Below are positions 25,461 through 33,870 of a stretch of 64,000 bases of DNA, in pieces. The position numbers were made by a program, and so were the translations under genes. This stretch comes from Amycolatopsis dendrobii (lineage in GTDB: Bacteria; Actinomycetota; Actinomycetes; Mycobacteriales; Pseudonocardiaceae), in assembly GCF_014145675.1 (NCBI RefSeq), contig NZ_JACGZW010000018.1, positions 117,710 to 181,709 of the forward strand. Direction: 5' to 3'. Each line of letters starts with the position of its first letter. Position 1 is the stretch's first letter. The notes beneath the pieces are model-generated. The model searched no databases and was not told the origin of the DNA. It worked only from the letters and a program-made list of their open reading frames with translations.

Positions 25461-27637
25461 CCACCCATCTCCTCGGGATCCGGCACCACGGTCCCGGTTC
25501 GGCTCGGGCGGTCGCCGCCCGGCTCGCCGAGCTGGAACCGGACGTGGTGCTGATCGAGGGACCGCCGGAAGCGGACCAGCTCGTCGATCTCGCCGCGGAC
25601 GACGACATGCGGCCGCCGGTGGCGCTGCTGGCGTACGCGTCCGACGACGTGTCGCGCGCGGCGTTCTGGCCGTTCGCGGTGTTCAGCCCGGAATGGCAGG
25701 CCCTGCGGTACGCCGCCGCGGCCGGTGTGCCGGTGAAGTTCTGCGATCTCCCCGCGGCGCACCAGTTCGCGCTCGGCGAGGAACGGACCGCACCGCGCAC
25801 CGATCCGCTCGCGGAACTCGCCGCGGCGGGCGGATACGACGATCCGGAACGCTGGTGGGACGACTTCGTCGAGTCCCGCCGGGGCGGGGAATCGCCGTTC
25901 GAGGTGATCGCCGACGCGATGACCGCGCTGCGCGAAGGCGACCGGCCGGACGACCCGCACGAGCAGCGGCGCGAGGCGTACATGCGGACCGTGCTGCGCA
26001 AGACGCGGAAGGAAGGCCACGAACGGATCGCCGTGGTGTGCGGGGCCTGGCACGTGCCCGCGCTGGCCGATCCGCTGCCGCCCGCGTCCAAGGACCAGGC
26101 TGTCCTCAAAGGACTCCCGAAGCGGAAGGTCGTGTGCACGTGGGTGCCGTGGACGCACGGCAGGCTCGCGTCGGTCACCGGATACGGCGCGGGCGTCCGC
26201 TCCCCCGGCTGGTACCACCACCTGTTCAGCACCTCCGGCGACGTCACCACCCGATGGCTCACCGCCGTCGCCGGAGTGCTGCGCGAGGAAGACCTGCCCG
26301 TCTCCACCGCGCACGTGATCGAAGCAGTGCGGCTGGCCGAGACGCTGGCCGCGCTGCGCGGCCGGTCGTCCGCCGGACTGGCCGAGGTCGACGCCGCCGC
26401 CCGCGCGGTCCTGTGCGGAGGCGACGACGTCCAAGCCGACCTGGTCACCCGACGGCTCGTGGTCGGCGAACTGCTCGGCGAGGTCCCCGACCACGTACCC
26501 CAAGCACCGCTGGCCGCCGACCTGATCGCCACCGCCCGGCGGCTCCGGCTCAAACGCGAACCTCAAGCGCGGGAGCTGGATCTGGACCTGCGCACCCCCG
26601 GCGGCCTCGACCGCTCGCGCCTGCTGCACCGCCTCCACATCCTCGGCATCCCCTGGGGCGAACCGGAACTGTCCTCGGTGCGGAACAAAGGCACCTTCCG
26701 CGAGACCTGGACCTTGTGCTGGGAACCCGGTTTCGAGGTCGACCTGGTCGCCGCAGCGGTACACGGGACCACCGTGCCCGCCGCCGCCACCGCAGTCGTG
26801 CGCGAAACCGTCGCCGAATCGCCCTCGCTCGCCGACATCACCGCCGCGGTAGAACGCTGCCTCCTGGCCGGCTTGGGCGACGCCCTGCCGGAAACCCTCG
26901 CCGCCCTGGACACCCGCGCAGCCGCCGACGCGGACGTCGCGCACCTCATGACGGCTCTGCCTCCGCTGGCACGAGCGACCCGCTACGGCGACGTCCGCGG
27001 CACCGACACCGCACAGCTGCAAGAAGTCGCCGACCGGATCCTCGCCCGGGTCTGCGCGGGCCTTCCGCCCGCCGTCCACGGCATCGACGAGGAGGCCGCC
27101 GCACAGTTCTGCGAACTGGTCGACGACGTCCACGAAGCCACCGACCTCCTCGGCGACGCCGCCCGCGACCGCTGGTTCGCCGCGCTGGCCCGCCTGTCCG
27201 CCCGCGATGCCCTGCCGCCGCTCTTGGCAGGCCGCATCGTGCGCCTCCTGCACGACGCCGACCTGCTGGACGGCGCGGAAGTCGAACTCCGGCTGGGCCG
27301 CATGCTCACCCCCGGCATCGCCCCGACCGACGGCGCGGCCTACGTGGAAGGCTTCTTCTCCGGCGGCGCCCTCCTGCTGGTCCACGACGAACGCATGCTG
27401 CGGGTCGTCGACACCTGGCTGGCCTCGATCCCGCCTGAGGTCTTCACCGAGGTGCTTCCCTTGCTGCGCCGCACTTTCGGCGCCTTCGCCGGTCCGGAAA
27501 AACGCGCCATCGGCGAACGCGCCGCCACCCTGTCCGGCACTCGCCGGGCCGAGCCGGCGCGAGCAGAAGACCTGGACGAGATCCGCGCCGCAGCCGCCCT
27601 GCCGGTCTTCGCCACCCTCCTGGGAGCCGCCTCGTGA
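25457..27637 (+). CDS. DUF5682-family protein
   Basis: 726 residues beginning MTTHLLGIRHHGPGSARAV, the diagnostic DUF5682 N-terminus. The early part (DVVLIEGPPEADQL, AAAAGVPVKFCDLP, RIAVVCGAWHVPAL) resembles the TraB/ChaN-like or erythromycin-esterase-like fold, with conserved His and Glu residues that could be catalytic. The C-terminal half is helical. In the operon it lies between the MoxR ATPase and the VWA protein, overlapping both by 4 bp. Activity is unknown. Confidence 0.84.
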   Translation: MTTHLLGIRHHGPGSARAVAARLAELEPDVVLIEGPPEADQLVDLAADDDMRPPVALLAYASDDVSRAAFWPFAVFSPEWQALRYAAAAGVPVKFCDLPAAHQFALGEERTAPRTDPLAELAAAGGYDDPERWWDDFVESRRGGESPFEVIADAMTALREGDRPDDPHEQRREAYMRTVLRKTRKEGHERIAVVCGAWHVPALADPLPPASKDQAVLKGLPKRKVVCTWVPWTHGRLASVTGYGAGVRSPGWYHHLFSTSGDVTTRWLTAVAGVLREEDLPVSTAHVIEAVRLAETLAALRGRSSAGLAEVDAAARAVLCGGDDVQADLVTRRLVVGELLGEVPDHVPQAPLAADLIATARRLRLKREPQARELDLDLRTPGGLDRSRLLHRLHILGIPWGEPELSSVRNKGTFRETWTLCWEPGFEVDLVAAAVHGTTVPAAATAVVRETVAESPSLADITAAVERCLLAGLGDALPETLAALDTRAAADADVAHLMTALPPLARATRYGDVRGTDTAQLQEVADRILARVCAGLPPAVHGIDEEAAAQFCELVDDVHEATDLLGDAARDRWFAALARLSARDALPPLLAGRIVRLLHDADLLDGAEVELRLGRMLTPGIAPTDGAAYVEGFFSGGALLLVHDERMLRVVDTWLASIPPEVFTEVLPLLRRTFGAFAGPEKRAIGERAATLSGTRRAEPARAEDLDEIRAAAALPVFATLLGAAS

Positions 27638-28794
27638 GCACCGATCCCGAACGCCTCCGCCGCTGGCGCCTGGTACTGGGCGGAGATTCCGACGGCACCG
27701 GCCACGCACTGTCCGAAAGGGACACCGGCGTCGACAACGTGCTGGCCGCCCTCTACGACGAGCGCCCCAAGAACTCCCGCGGCAGCGGCGACCGCAGCGG
27801 CGGCCTGCAAGCCTCCGCACCACGAGTCGCGCGCTGGCTCGGCGACATCCGCGAGTACTTCCCCGGTTCCGTCGTCCAAGTCATGCAACGCGACGCCGTA
27901 GACCGCCTGGGCATTACCCGGATGCTGCTGGAACCGGAACTGCTCAGCGCCGTGGAACCGGACGTCCACCTGGTCGGAACCCTGTTGTCCCTCAACAACG
28001 TCCTGCCCGACGAAACGAAGGAAACCGCCCGCACCGTCGTACGCAAAGTCGTCACCGAACTAGAGGAACGCCTGGCCGAACGGACCCGCGCGGCAGTGCG
28101 CGGCGCACTGGACCGGGCCGCCCGCACCCAACGCCCCCGAGGCGCGGACATCGACTGGGACCGCACAGTCCGCCGAAACCTGAAGCACTACTCCCCCGAA
28201 CTGAAAACCATCGTGCCCGAACAGCTTTTCGGTTTCGGCCGCCGGGAACAAAGCGTCCGGCGCGACGTGATCCTGGCCGTCGACCAATCCGGCTCAATGG
28301 CAGAATCCGTAGTCTACTCAGGCGTTTTCGGCGCCGCACTCGCCTCGATGCGGGCACTGAGCACGAAATTCGTCGCATTCGACACCGCGGTCGCCGACTT
28401 GTCCGACCACCTGGACGACCCGGTAGACGTCCTTTTCGGCACCCAGCTGGGCGGCGGCACCGACATCAACCGCGCATTGGCGTACTGCCAAGGGCTCGTG
28501 GAACGCCCCGAACAAACCCTCCTGGTGCTGATCAGCGACCTGTACGAAGGCGGAGTCCGGGACGATCTGCTGCGCCGGGTCGCGGACCTGGTGGGATCCG
28601 GCGTGCAGGTGGTCACGCTGCTGGCCCTGTCGGACTCCGGAGCGCCGTTTTACGACCGCGAAAACGCGGCCGCGCTCAGCGAACTGGGGGTGCCCGCTTT
28701 CGCCTGCACGCCCGACCTGTTCCCGGATCTGACGGCTGCCGCACTCCGAAGGGAGGACTTGACCCGCTGGGCCGCCGCGGCGACAGCGCAATGA
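27634..28794 (+). CDS. VWA-domain protein, last gene of the MoxR operon
   Basis: 386 residues. An N-terminal helical region (1-200) is followed by a von Willebrand factor A domain with a complete MIDAS: Asp217-x-Ser219-x-Ser221 in VDQSGSM, a Thr in LGGGTDI and an Asp in LISDLYEGG. Such proteins bind metal-dependent ligands and pair with MoxR ATPases as substrate adaptors. GTG 27634 overlaps the DUF5682 stop. After it comes a 121-bp gap before the convergent MerR gene. Confidence 0.88.
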   Translation: MSTDPERLRRWRLVLGGDSDGTGHALSERDTGVDNVLAALYDERPKNSRGSGDRSGGLQASAPRVARWLGDIREYFPGSVVQVMQRDAVDRLGITRMLLEPELLSAVEPDVHLVGTLLSLNNVLPDETKETARTVVRKVVTELEERLAERTRAAVRGALDRAARTQRPRGADIDWDRTVRRNLKHYSPELKTIVPEQLFGFGRREQSVRRDVILAVDQSGSMAESVVYSGVFGAALASMRALSTKFVAFDTAVADLSDHLDDPVDVLFGTQLGGGTDINRALAYCQGLVERPEQTLLVLISDLYEGGVRDDLLRRVADLVGSGVQVVTLLALSDSGAPFYDRENAAALSELGVPAFACTPDLFPDLTAAALRREDLTRWAAAATAQ

Positions 28795-28915
28795 CCGGGA
28801 ACGCCGAGTCCGCCGGGAGTGTTCGGCGCGCGCGAAGGAGCGGACCCCGCTCGCCGCTCCGTCCAGCCCAGCAAAGCGTGTCGGGTGAGCCGACGCGTCC
28901 GCCGTTCGAGAAATC

Positions 28916-29806
28916 TCAGCCAGCCGAGCGGTCCAGTGCGTCCAGCAGCCAGCTGTGCGCGACGCCCATCGGCGCGGCTTCTCCGGTGATCTCGCCCGCG
29001 AGACGCCAATAGCGGCGCACCTGCGGATGCCGGTCGCCAGCGGTGCGCCGTCGCAGTGTGCAGCGGAATTCCGGGGTGTCGCCAGTGCCGGACGCGGCGG
29101 CGTGGACCGCCGCGAACCGGTCGAGTGCGGGTCCTGCCTCCGGCTCGGAGCCGGCCGCTACCTGCGGGGACGCCAGCTCGCAGGCCTCCGCGAGGCCTTC
29201 GTGGAGAGCGCCCAGGTGCGTGACCAGCGGGCTGGCCCGCAACCGGGCAGCGAACTCGCGGTCGGCGGCGAGCAGTACTAACTCGGCATAGGCGACGACC
29301 TGCGCTGGGGTCGGCAGTTCCGGCGGCCGCGGCGCGCTTGCGGCGAGGAACATGTCTGCCGTGTCCGGCCGGACGGTGCCGGTGGCCATGGGGTGCCAGA
29401 AGCGGACCAGTGCCGCATGCGCGGCGAAGCCGTCCGCCGCGGCGGACAGCAGCTCGAGGCGGGCGGCGCGGTCGGCGGGCGGCGCCTCCTCGACGGCGCG
29501 GAGGGCCGAGCGTCGCCAAGCCAGCGTCGTCAGCTCGCGGTCCAGCGTTGCGCGTTCGGCGGACACGGCGTCGGCGAGGGAACGCTCTCCGGCGAGGACG
29601 TCCGTGATCGGCTTCAGGCTCAGCCCGAGTCCGCGCAATCGCCGCACCAGGTTCAGGCGGGGTACGTCCGCCGGGACGAATCGGCGGTGTCCGCCGGCGC
29701 TGCGCACTGGCGTCAGCAGTCCCTCGTCGCAGTAGAAGCGGATCGTTCGGACGGGCACTCCGGTGCGCCGCGCCAGGTCGCCGATTCCGAGTGTGTCGCC
29801 GGTCAC
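28916..29806 (-). CDS. MerR-family transcriptional regulator
   Basis: 296 residues. The N-terminal winged helix reads LGIGDLARRTGVPVRTIRFYCDEGLL then GHRRFVPADVPRLNLVRRLRGLG (about 5-70). A helical linker and a long C-terminal domain (about 110-296) without recognised metal-binding cysteines suggest an organic effector. GTG 29806 is chosen from the HTH position. It is divergent from the mycothiol-type enzyme gene with a 44-bp gap holding a MerR-like dyad, so it likely regulates that gene and itself. Confidence 0.85.
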   Translation of the reverse strand: MTGDTLGIGDLARRTGVPVRTIRFYCDEGLLTPVRSAGGHRRFVPADVPRLNLVRRLRGLGLSLKPITDVLAGERSLADAVSAERATLDRELTTLAWRRSALRAVEEAPPADRAARLELLSAAADGFAAHAALVRFWHPMATGTVRPDTADMFLAASAPRPPELPTPAQVVAYAELVLLAADREFAARLRASPLVTHLGALHEGLAEACELASPQVAAGSEPEAGPALDRFAAVHAAASGTGDTPEFRCTLRRRTAGDRHPQVRRYWRLAGEITGEAAPMGVAHSWLLDALDRSAG

Positions 29807-29813
29807 TTCCGAT

Positions 29814-29838
29814 GGAACCTCCAGCCGGGTGGAGTTCC
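29814..29838. promoter_or_regulatory. MerR-type dyad operator between divergent genes
   Basis: The 44-bp gap holds a dyad: GGAAC-CTCCA and TGGAG-TTCC arms around GCCGGG, 25 bp in all, with one irregular base. MerR proteins act on such dyads placed between widely spaced -35 and -10 boxes. It ends 12 bp before the rightward gene start. Confidence 0.5.
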
Positions 29839-29850
29839 TACGGTACGGCC

Positions 29851-30594
29851 ATGGATCTCGATACCGCACGATTTGCCCAGGGATTGCACGAGCACACCGC
29901 CGGGTTCGCGAAGGCGGTGGCCGGCGCGGATCCGGAAGCTCCGGTGCCCACCTGTCCGGAGTGGCCGCTGCGGGTGCTGGCCGGCCACGTCGGCCAGGCC
30001 CATCGCTGGGCGGCGGACCTCATCCGTTCCGGTCCGGCTCCGGTCCCCGATCCGTTCGAGGCGGACCCGGGCGCGCCCGGCGAATGGTCCGCCTGGCTGC
30101 AAGCGGGTGCCGCGGACCTCGCCGCCGCGGTGCTCGCCGCCGCCGACCGTCCAGTGTGGACCTACTTCGGCCCGCGACCGGCGACGTTCTGGCTGCGCCG
30201 CATGGCCCACGACACGACGGTGCACCACGCGGACGCGGCCTTGGCCGCCGGGGCCGCGTTCGAGGTGGCGCCGGACCTCGCGGCCGACGCGATCAGCGAG
30301 TGGCTGGAAATGCTGTCCCATCCGGTCATGGCGACGCTGAGACCGGGCTTCTCGGCACTGCGCGGCACCGGCCAGACGCTCCAGCTTCGCCCTGCCGACG
30401 GGGTGGGCTGGCTGATCACCCGCACCCCCGGCGGCGTGCGATGGACGCGCGCCACGGACACCGCGGACGTGACGCTGACCGGCCCCGTCGAAGACCTCCT
30501 TCTGGTGCTCACCCGACGACTGTCAGCCGACCGGGTCACTATCACTGGCGACCACGGCCTGGCCGAACACTGGGTGGCACACTCGGCGGCGTAA
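29851..30594 (+). CDS. Maleylpyruvate isomerase-family mycothiol-dependent enzyme
   Basis: 247 residues. The N-terminal DinB-like mycothiol-binding domain (about 5-150) shows VPTCPEWPLRVLAGHVGQAHRW and RRMAHDTTVHHADA; the histidines (GHVGQ and HDTTVHH) are the expected metal ligands. The C-terminal part (about 160-247) is the small domain common to this family. Members use mycothiol as thiol cofactor or carry out thiol-dependent transfers; the exact reaction is unknown. Mycothiol use fits an actinobacterial host. It is divergent from a MerR gene. Confidence 0.82.
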   Translation: MDLDTARFAQGLHEHTAGFAKAVAGADPEAPVPTCPEWPLRVLAGHVGQAHRWAADLIRSGPAPVPDPFEADPGAPGEWSAWLQAGAADLAAAVLAAADRPVWTYFGPRPATFWLRRMAHDTTVHHADAALAAGAAFEVAPDLAADAISEWLEMLSHPVMATLRPGFSALRGTGQTLQLRPADGVGWLITRTPGGVRWTRATDTADVTLTGPVEDLLLVLTRRLSADRVTITGDHGLAEHWVAHSAA

Positions 30595-30708
30595 GCGCGT
30601 CGACGCTCCGAAAGCCCGGGGCGCCACCTGGCTTAAAGGAAGAGAGAGGGCAGCGCGAGCCCCCGCCATCCCTAAGCCATTCCACGGCGGGTGTGTCACC
30701 ATCGGGAA

Positions 30709-31164
30709 ATGGGAACCACCCCCGGCTCGGCGCCCGAGGCGCAGCTTTCGCAGTTGCGGCAGCTGCGCCTGGCCAAGGACGCCATGGACCGGGACTGGGC
30801 CGAACCTCTCGACCTGGACGCGGTCGCGGCGCACGCCGGGTATTCGCGCTGCCACTTCGTGCGCCTGTTCCGGGCCGGGTACGGGCAAACTCCCGGGCAG
30901 TACCTGAGCCGCCGCCGGATCGAGCGGGCCGAGGATCTGCTGCGGACCGCCGATTTGTCGGTCACGGAGATCTGCTCGCTGGTCGGGTTCAGCAGCCTCG
31001 GGTCCTTTTCGGCGAGCTTCAAGAAGCACACCGGACTGACCCCGAGCGAATACCGGGAGCGCCACGTCAAGCAGAACTCGGCCCTCGTTCCCGGGTGTTA
31101 CGCGCTGCTGTGGCACGGCGGGTTCAAGGGGCTGGGGCCCGCGGCCAAGCCGGATCCTGAGTGA
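30709..31164 (+). CDS. AraC-family transcriptional regulator (short form)
   Basis: 151 residues, mostly the AraC DNA-binding region: first helix-turn-helix LDLDAVAAHAGYSRCHFVRLF and second VTEICSLVGFSSLGSFSASFKK, ending TGLTPSEYRERH. There is no separate ligand domain, so it may act constitutively or sense through the short tail. It precedes a VOC-family gene; this pairing recurs in actinobacteria. ATG 30709 is chosen; an in-frame GTG 18 nt upstream is possible. Confidence 0.83.
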   Translation: MGTTPGSAPEAQLSQLRQLRLAKDAMDRDWAEPLDLDAVAAHAGYSRCHFVRLFRAGYGQTPGQYLSRRRIERAEDLLRTADLSVTEICSLVGFSSLGSFSASFKKHTGLTPSEYRERHVKQNSALVPGCYALLWHGGFKGLGPAAKPDPE

Positions 31165-31198
31165 AGACCGGTCTCGGCGTGCCGGGACCGGTCTTCAC
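31161..31198. terminator. Hairpin at the end of the AraC gene
   Basis: A perfect 13-bp inverted repeat, GTGAAGACCGGTC and GACCGGTCTTCAC, with a 12-nt loop. It begins inside the last codons of the AraC gene and would fold in either transcript. No T run follows. Confidence 0.6.
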
Positions 31199-31355
31199 GA
31201 AGCCGTTGCCGGCCAAGGGGAAAAGCCGCTTCCGCGGCCGTCCTGGCCGCGCCGCCGAGGACCGCAATTTTCGAGAAGCCCCGGGAACCCGGCGGTCGCT
31301 ACGGTTGATCGCAGAGAGCGGGCGAACGACGTCCGCCGGATACAAGGAGTCACCT

Positions 31356-31799
31356 GTGATCAAGGGTCTGTCCATCGCCAACGTCTGGGTCCTCGACCAC
31401 GACCGGGCCAAGGAGTTCTACACCGGAAAGCTGGGCCTGGAAGTCCGCACGGACATGACGATGGGCGACGGCGGGATGCGCTGGCTGACTGTCGGGGCCA
31501 AGGACCAGCCGGATCTCGAGATCACGCTGATGGTCCCGGACGCGCCCGCGCTCGATCCGGAATCCGCTGAGGCGCTGAAGAAGCTCGTCGCCAAGGGAGT
31601 GCTGGGAGCGGGGGTCTTCGGGACAGACGACATTCACGCCGATTACCAGACGTTGAAGGCACGCGGGGTGGAGTTCGTCCAGGAACCGCAAGAGCGGCCT
31701 TACGGCACCGAGGCCATCTTCCGCGACGATTCCGGGAACTGGTTCTCCTTCACCCAGCGGAGGGAGAACCTCGATCTGGGCAAAGACTGGAGTTGCTGA
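31356..31799 (+). CDS. VOC-superfamily (glyoxalase/bleomycin-resistance fold) protein
   Basis: 147 residues with paired beta-alpha-beta-beta-beta modules: IANVWVLDHDRAKEFYTGKLGLEV then GVEFVQEPQERPYGTEAIFRDDSGNWFSF. Metal-ligand candidates are present (Glu in LEITLMVP, Glu in GTEAIF). Such proteins are dioxygenases, isomerases or drug-binding proteins; no specific role can be given. GTG 31356 has AAGGAG upstream. It probably responds to the AraC protein encoded before it. Confidence 0.82.
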   Translation: MIKGLSIANVWVLDHDRAKEFYTGKLGLEVRTDMTMGDGGMRWLTVGAKDQPDLEITLMVPDAPALDPESAEALKKLVAKGVLGAGVFGTDDIHADYQTLKARGVEFVQEPQERPYGTEAIFRDDSGNWFSFTQRRENLDLGKDWSC

Positions 31800-32289
31800 C
31801 CGACCAGTGCCGCGGCCGGGGCGCAAGAGCGTCGGCAGGACCGGGCGACGGTTCGCTGCCGGTCGTCCGGGCTCTGCTCGGGATGGAAGGAGCTAGGCAG
31901 GAACACGCCGATGGAGCCCGCGTGGAGAGGTTCCTCGAGGCGACGACGGCCCGGGTCGGCAGTCCGCTCGCCGCGGTGGCGCGACGACACGACGGCCCGC
32001 GGACGTCAGCGGTGGCGTCTCCTCCGCGAAGTCCCCAGGAGTCGGCACGACGTCTCCCCTGCCGAGCCGCCAGGAGCCAGCCGCGGCATAGCCCCAAGAG
32101 TCCGCGGCGGCATCTCTCCTGCGACGGCCCCACGAGACCGACCTCGCAAGGAGCAACGGATCTGGGCTGAACCGCGGTGGTCCCGCCAGGTCAGCGGAAA
32201 CCACCGCGCCGGGCCGGAACGATCTCGACCCGACCGCACACAGCCGACCCCGCCAAGCGATCACGAGAACCCGAGCACCACACCCGAGA
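31800..32289. repeat. Gene-free stretch with short degenerate repeats (about 36 bp)
   Basis: No gene is supported. Variants of GGCGTCTCC/GACGTCTCC/GGCATA/GGCATCTCTCC, each followed by a C-rich CAGGAG- or CAAGAG-like tail, recur at 32014, 32049, 32085 and 32109. The spacing is near 36 bp at first. The copies have drifted and no function is evident. Confidence 0.4.
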
Positions 32290-33759
32290 TTAGGAGGTCA
32301 AGCGCTGCGACTCCGCCCGTTCGAACCGCAGCACCCCGTCGTCCACGCGGCTCAGGCGCAGATCCGCCGCGTCCAGCAGGTAGTTCTGCCGCATCAGCCA
32401 CGGTCGCCGGTCGCCTTGGCGCGGCAGCACTGAGGCGGCGCGCGTGAGGTAGCCCGACGTCAGGTCCATGACCGGCCGCCGCCGGGCGGACGGGATCGCG
32501 GGCGGGCGAGCCACACAGATGTCGAAACCGTTGCGCGACAGGTGGTTCAGCAACCGGCACACGTACCGGGAGACGAGGTCTGAGCGCAGCGTCCAGGAGG
32601 CGTTCACGTAGCCGATGCACCACGCGAGGTTCGGCACCCCGCCGAGCATCATTCCCTTGTACACCAGCTGTTCCGCCGGTTCGATCGGCTTGCCGTCCAC
32701 GCTCAGCTCGATTCCGCCGAACGCGATCACCCGCAGGCCGGTCGCGGTGACGACCACGTCCGCGGGCAGCTGTGCGCCGGATTCCAGCGTGATGCCGTCG
32801 GGCGTGAAGCGGTCGATCCGGTCGGTGACGATGTCCGCTCGGCCGCTGCGGAGGGCGCGGAAGAAATCCGCGCCAGGGGTCAGGCAGAGTCGCTGGTCCC
32901 AGGGCCGGTACCGGGGAGAGAAATGAGGGTCGACGGGGATCGAGGCAGGCAGTTGCTTCGCGGCTGCTTCGCGCAGGAAAGCCGCCGCGCGTTGGGGTTG
33001 TCGGCGCGAGAACTGGTACAGCAACGTCGTCACGAGGACGTTCTTCGCCCGCACTGCGTGGTAAGCCAGCCGCGAAGGCAGGAATCGGCGGAGGCGGCGG
33101 GCGAGCGAGTCCGTCCACGGGCGGGCCAGGACGTAGCTCGGCGAGCGTTGCAGCATCGTCACCGACTTCGCCGTGGAAGCCAGTTCCGGCACCAAGGTCA
33201 CCGCGGTGGCGCCGCTGCCGATCACTACGACTCGTTTGCCCGTGAAGTCCGACTCTTCCGGCCAGAACTGGGGGTGCACGATCTCGCCGCGGAACGAGGC
33301 GCGGCCGGGGAAGTCGACGACGTGGCCGTTCTCGTAGCTGTAGTAGCCGCTGCACAGGTACAGGAAGGAGCAGGTGTGGGTGACCGCCTCGCCGTCGTGT
33401 GAGGCTTCTACTGTCCAGCGGGCCGAGGAGGACGACCAGGACGCGCGGACAACCCGATGCCCGAAACGGATGTGCCGGGAGATCTCGTGTTCGGCGGCGG
33501 TGTCGCGGATGTACTCGAGGATCTCGGCGCCGGACGCGATCGCCTGTTCCTTGCGCCACGGCCGGAAGGGGTAGCCGAGGGTGAACATGTCCGAGTCGGA
33601 GCGCACGCCCGGGTACCGGAAGAGGTCCCAGGTTCCGCCGATCGTGTCGCGCGCTTCCAGGACGGCGTAGGTCCGGTCCGGGGACTGCTGCTGCAGCCGG
33701 CAGGCCGCGCCGATGCCGGACAGCCCGGCTCCGACGACCAGGACGTCGAAATGCGCCAC
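32290..33759 (-). CDS. Flavin-containing monooxygenase, Baeyer-Villiger type
   Basis: 489 residues. FAD motif GAGLSG is at 10-15 and NADPH motif GSGATA near 181-186. Between them is the Baeyer-Villiger fingerprint F-x-G-x-x-x-H-x-x-x-W-P (FRGEIVHPQFWP, 156-167). Such enzymes insert oxygen next to a ketone or oxidise soft nucleophiles. GTG 33759 is preceded by GGGAGGAATC, an excellent ribosome site. It is a single gene without a clear operon partner; the substrate is unknown. Confidence 0.87.
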   Translation of the reverse strand: MAHFDVLVVGAGLSGIGAACRLQQQSPDRTYAVLEARDTIGGTWDLFRYPGVRSDSDMFTLGYPFRPWRKEQAIASGAEILEYIRDTAAEHEISRHIRFGHRVVRASWSSSSARWTVEASHDGEAVTHTCSFLYLCSGYYSYENGHVVDFPGRASFRGEIVHPQFWPEESDFTGKRVVVIGSGATAVTLVPELASTAKSVTMLQRSPSYVLARPWTDSLARRLRRFLPSRLAYHAVRAKNVLVTTLLYQFSRRQPQRAAAFLREAAAKQLPASIPVDPHFSPRYRPWDQRLCLTPGADFFRALRSGRADIVTDRIDRFTPDGITLESGAQLPADVVVTATGLRVIAFGGIELSVDGKPIEPAEQLVYKGMMLGGVPNLAWCIGYVNASWTLRSDLVSRYVCRLLNHLSRNGFDICVARPPAIPSARRRPVMDLTSGYLTRAASVLPRQGDRRPWLMRQNYLLDAADLRLSRVDDGVLRFERAESQRLTS

Positions 33760-33821
33760 GATTCCTCCCCGAGAGAAGCGACTCCAGCCCACCTTACGGC
33801 CCGGGCCGCGAGCAAGTGGGG

Positions 33822-33860
33822 CCCCGCCGGGCCGGGCCGGGAACCACCGGCCCGGCGGGG
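33822..33860 (-). terminator. Strong GC hairpin after the PL8 lyase gene
   Basis: A perfect 14-bp stem (CCCCGCCGGGCCGG with its complement at 33847-33860) and 11-nt loop begin 10 nt past the lyase stop on the minus strand. It is likely the terminator of that transcript. Confidence 0.7.
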
Positions 33861-33870
33861 AAAACCGGGT

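Noticed and set aside
21626..28794. VWA-MoxR conflict/defence system of the VMAP type
   Set aside because: There is no VMAP, caspase-like, trypsin-like effector or EACC1-type gene in the operon; only the MoxR and VWA parts match, so defence cannot be claimed.
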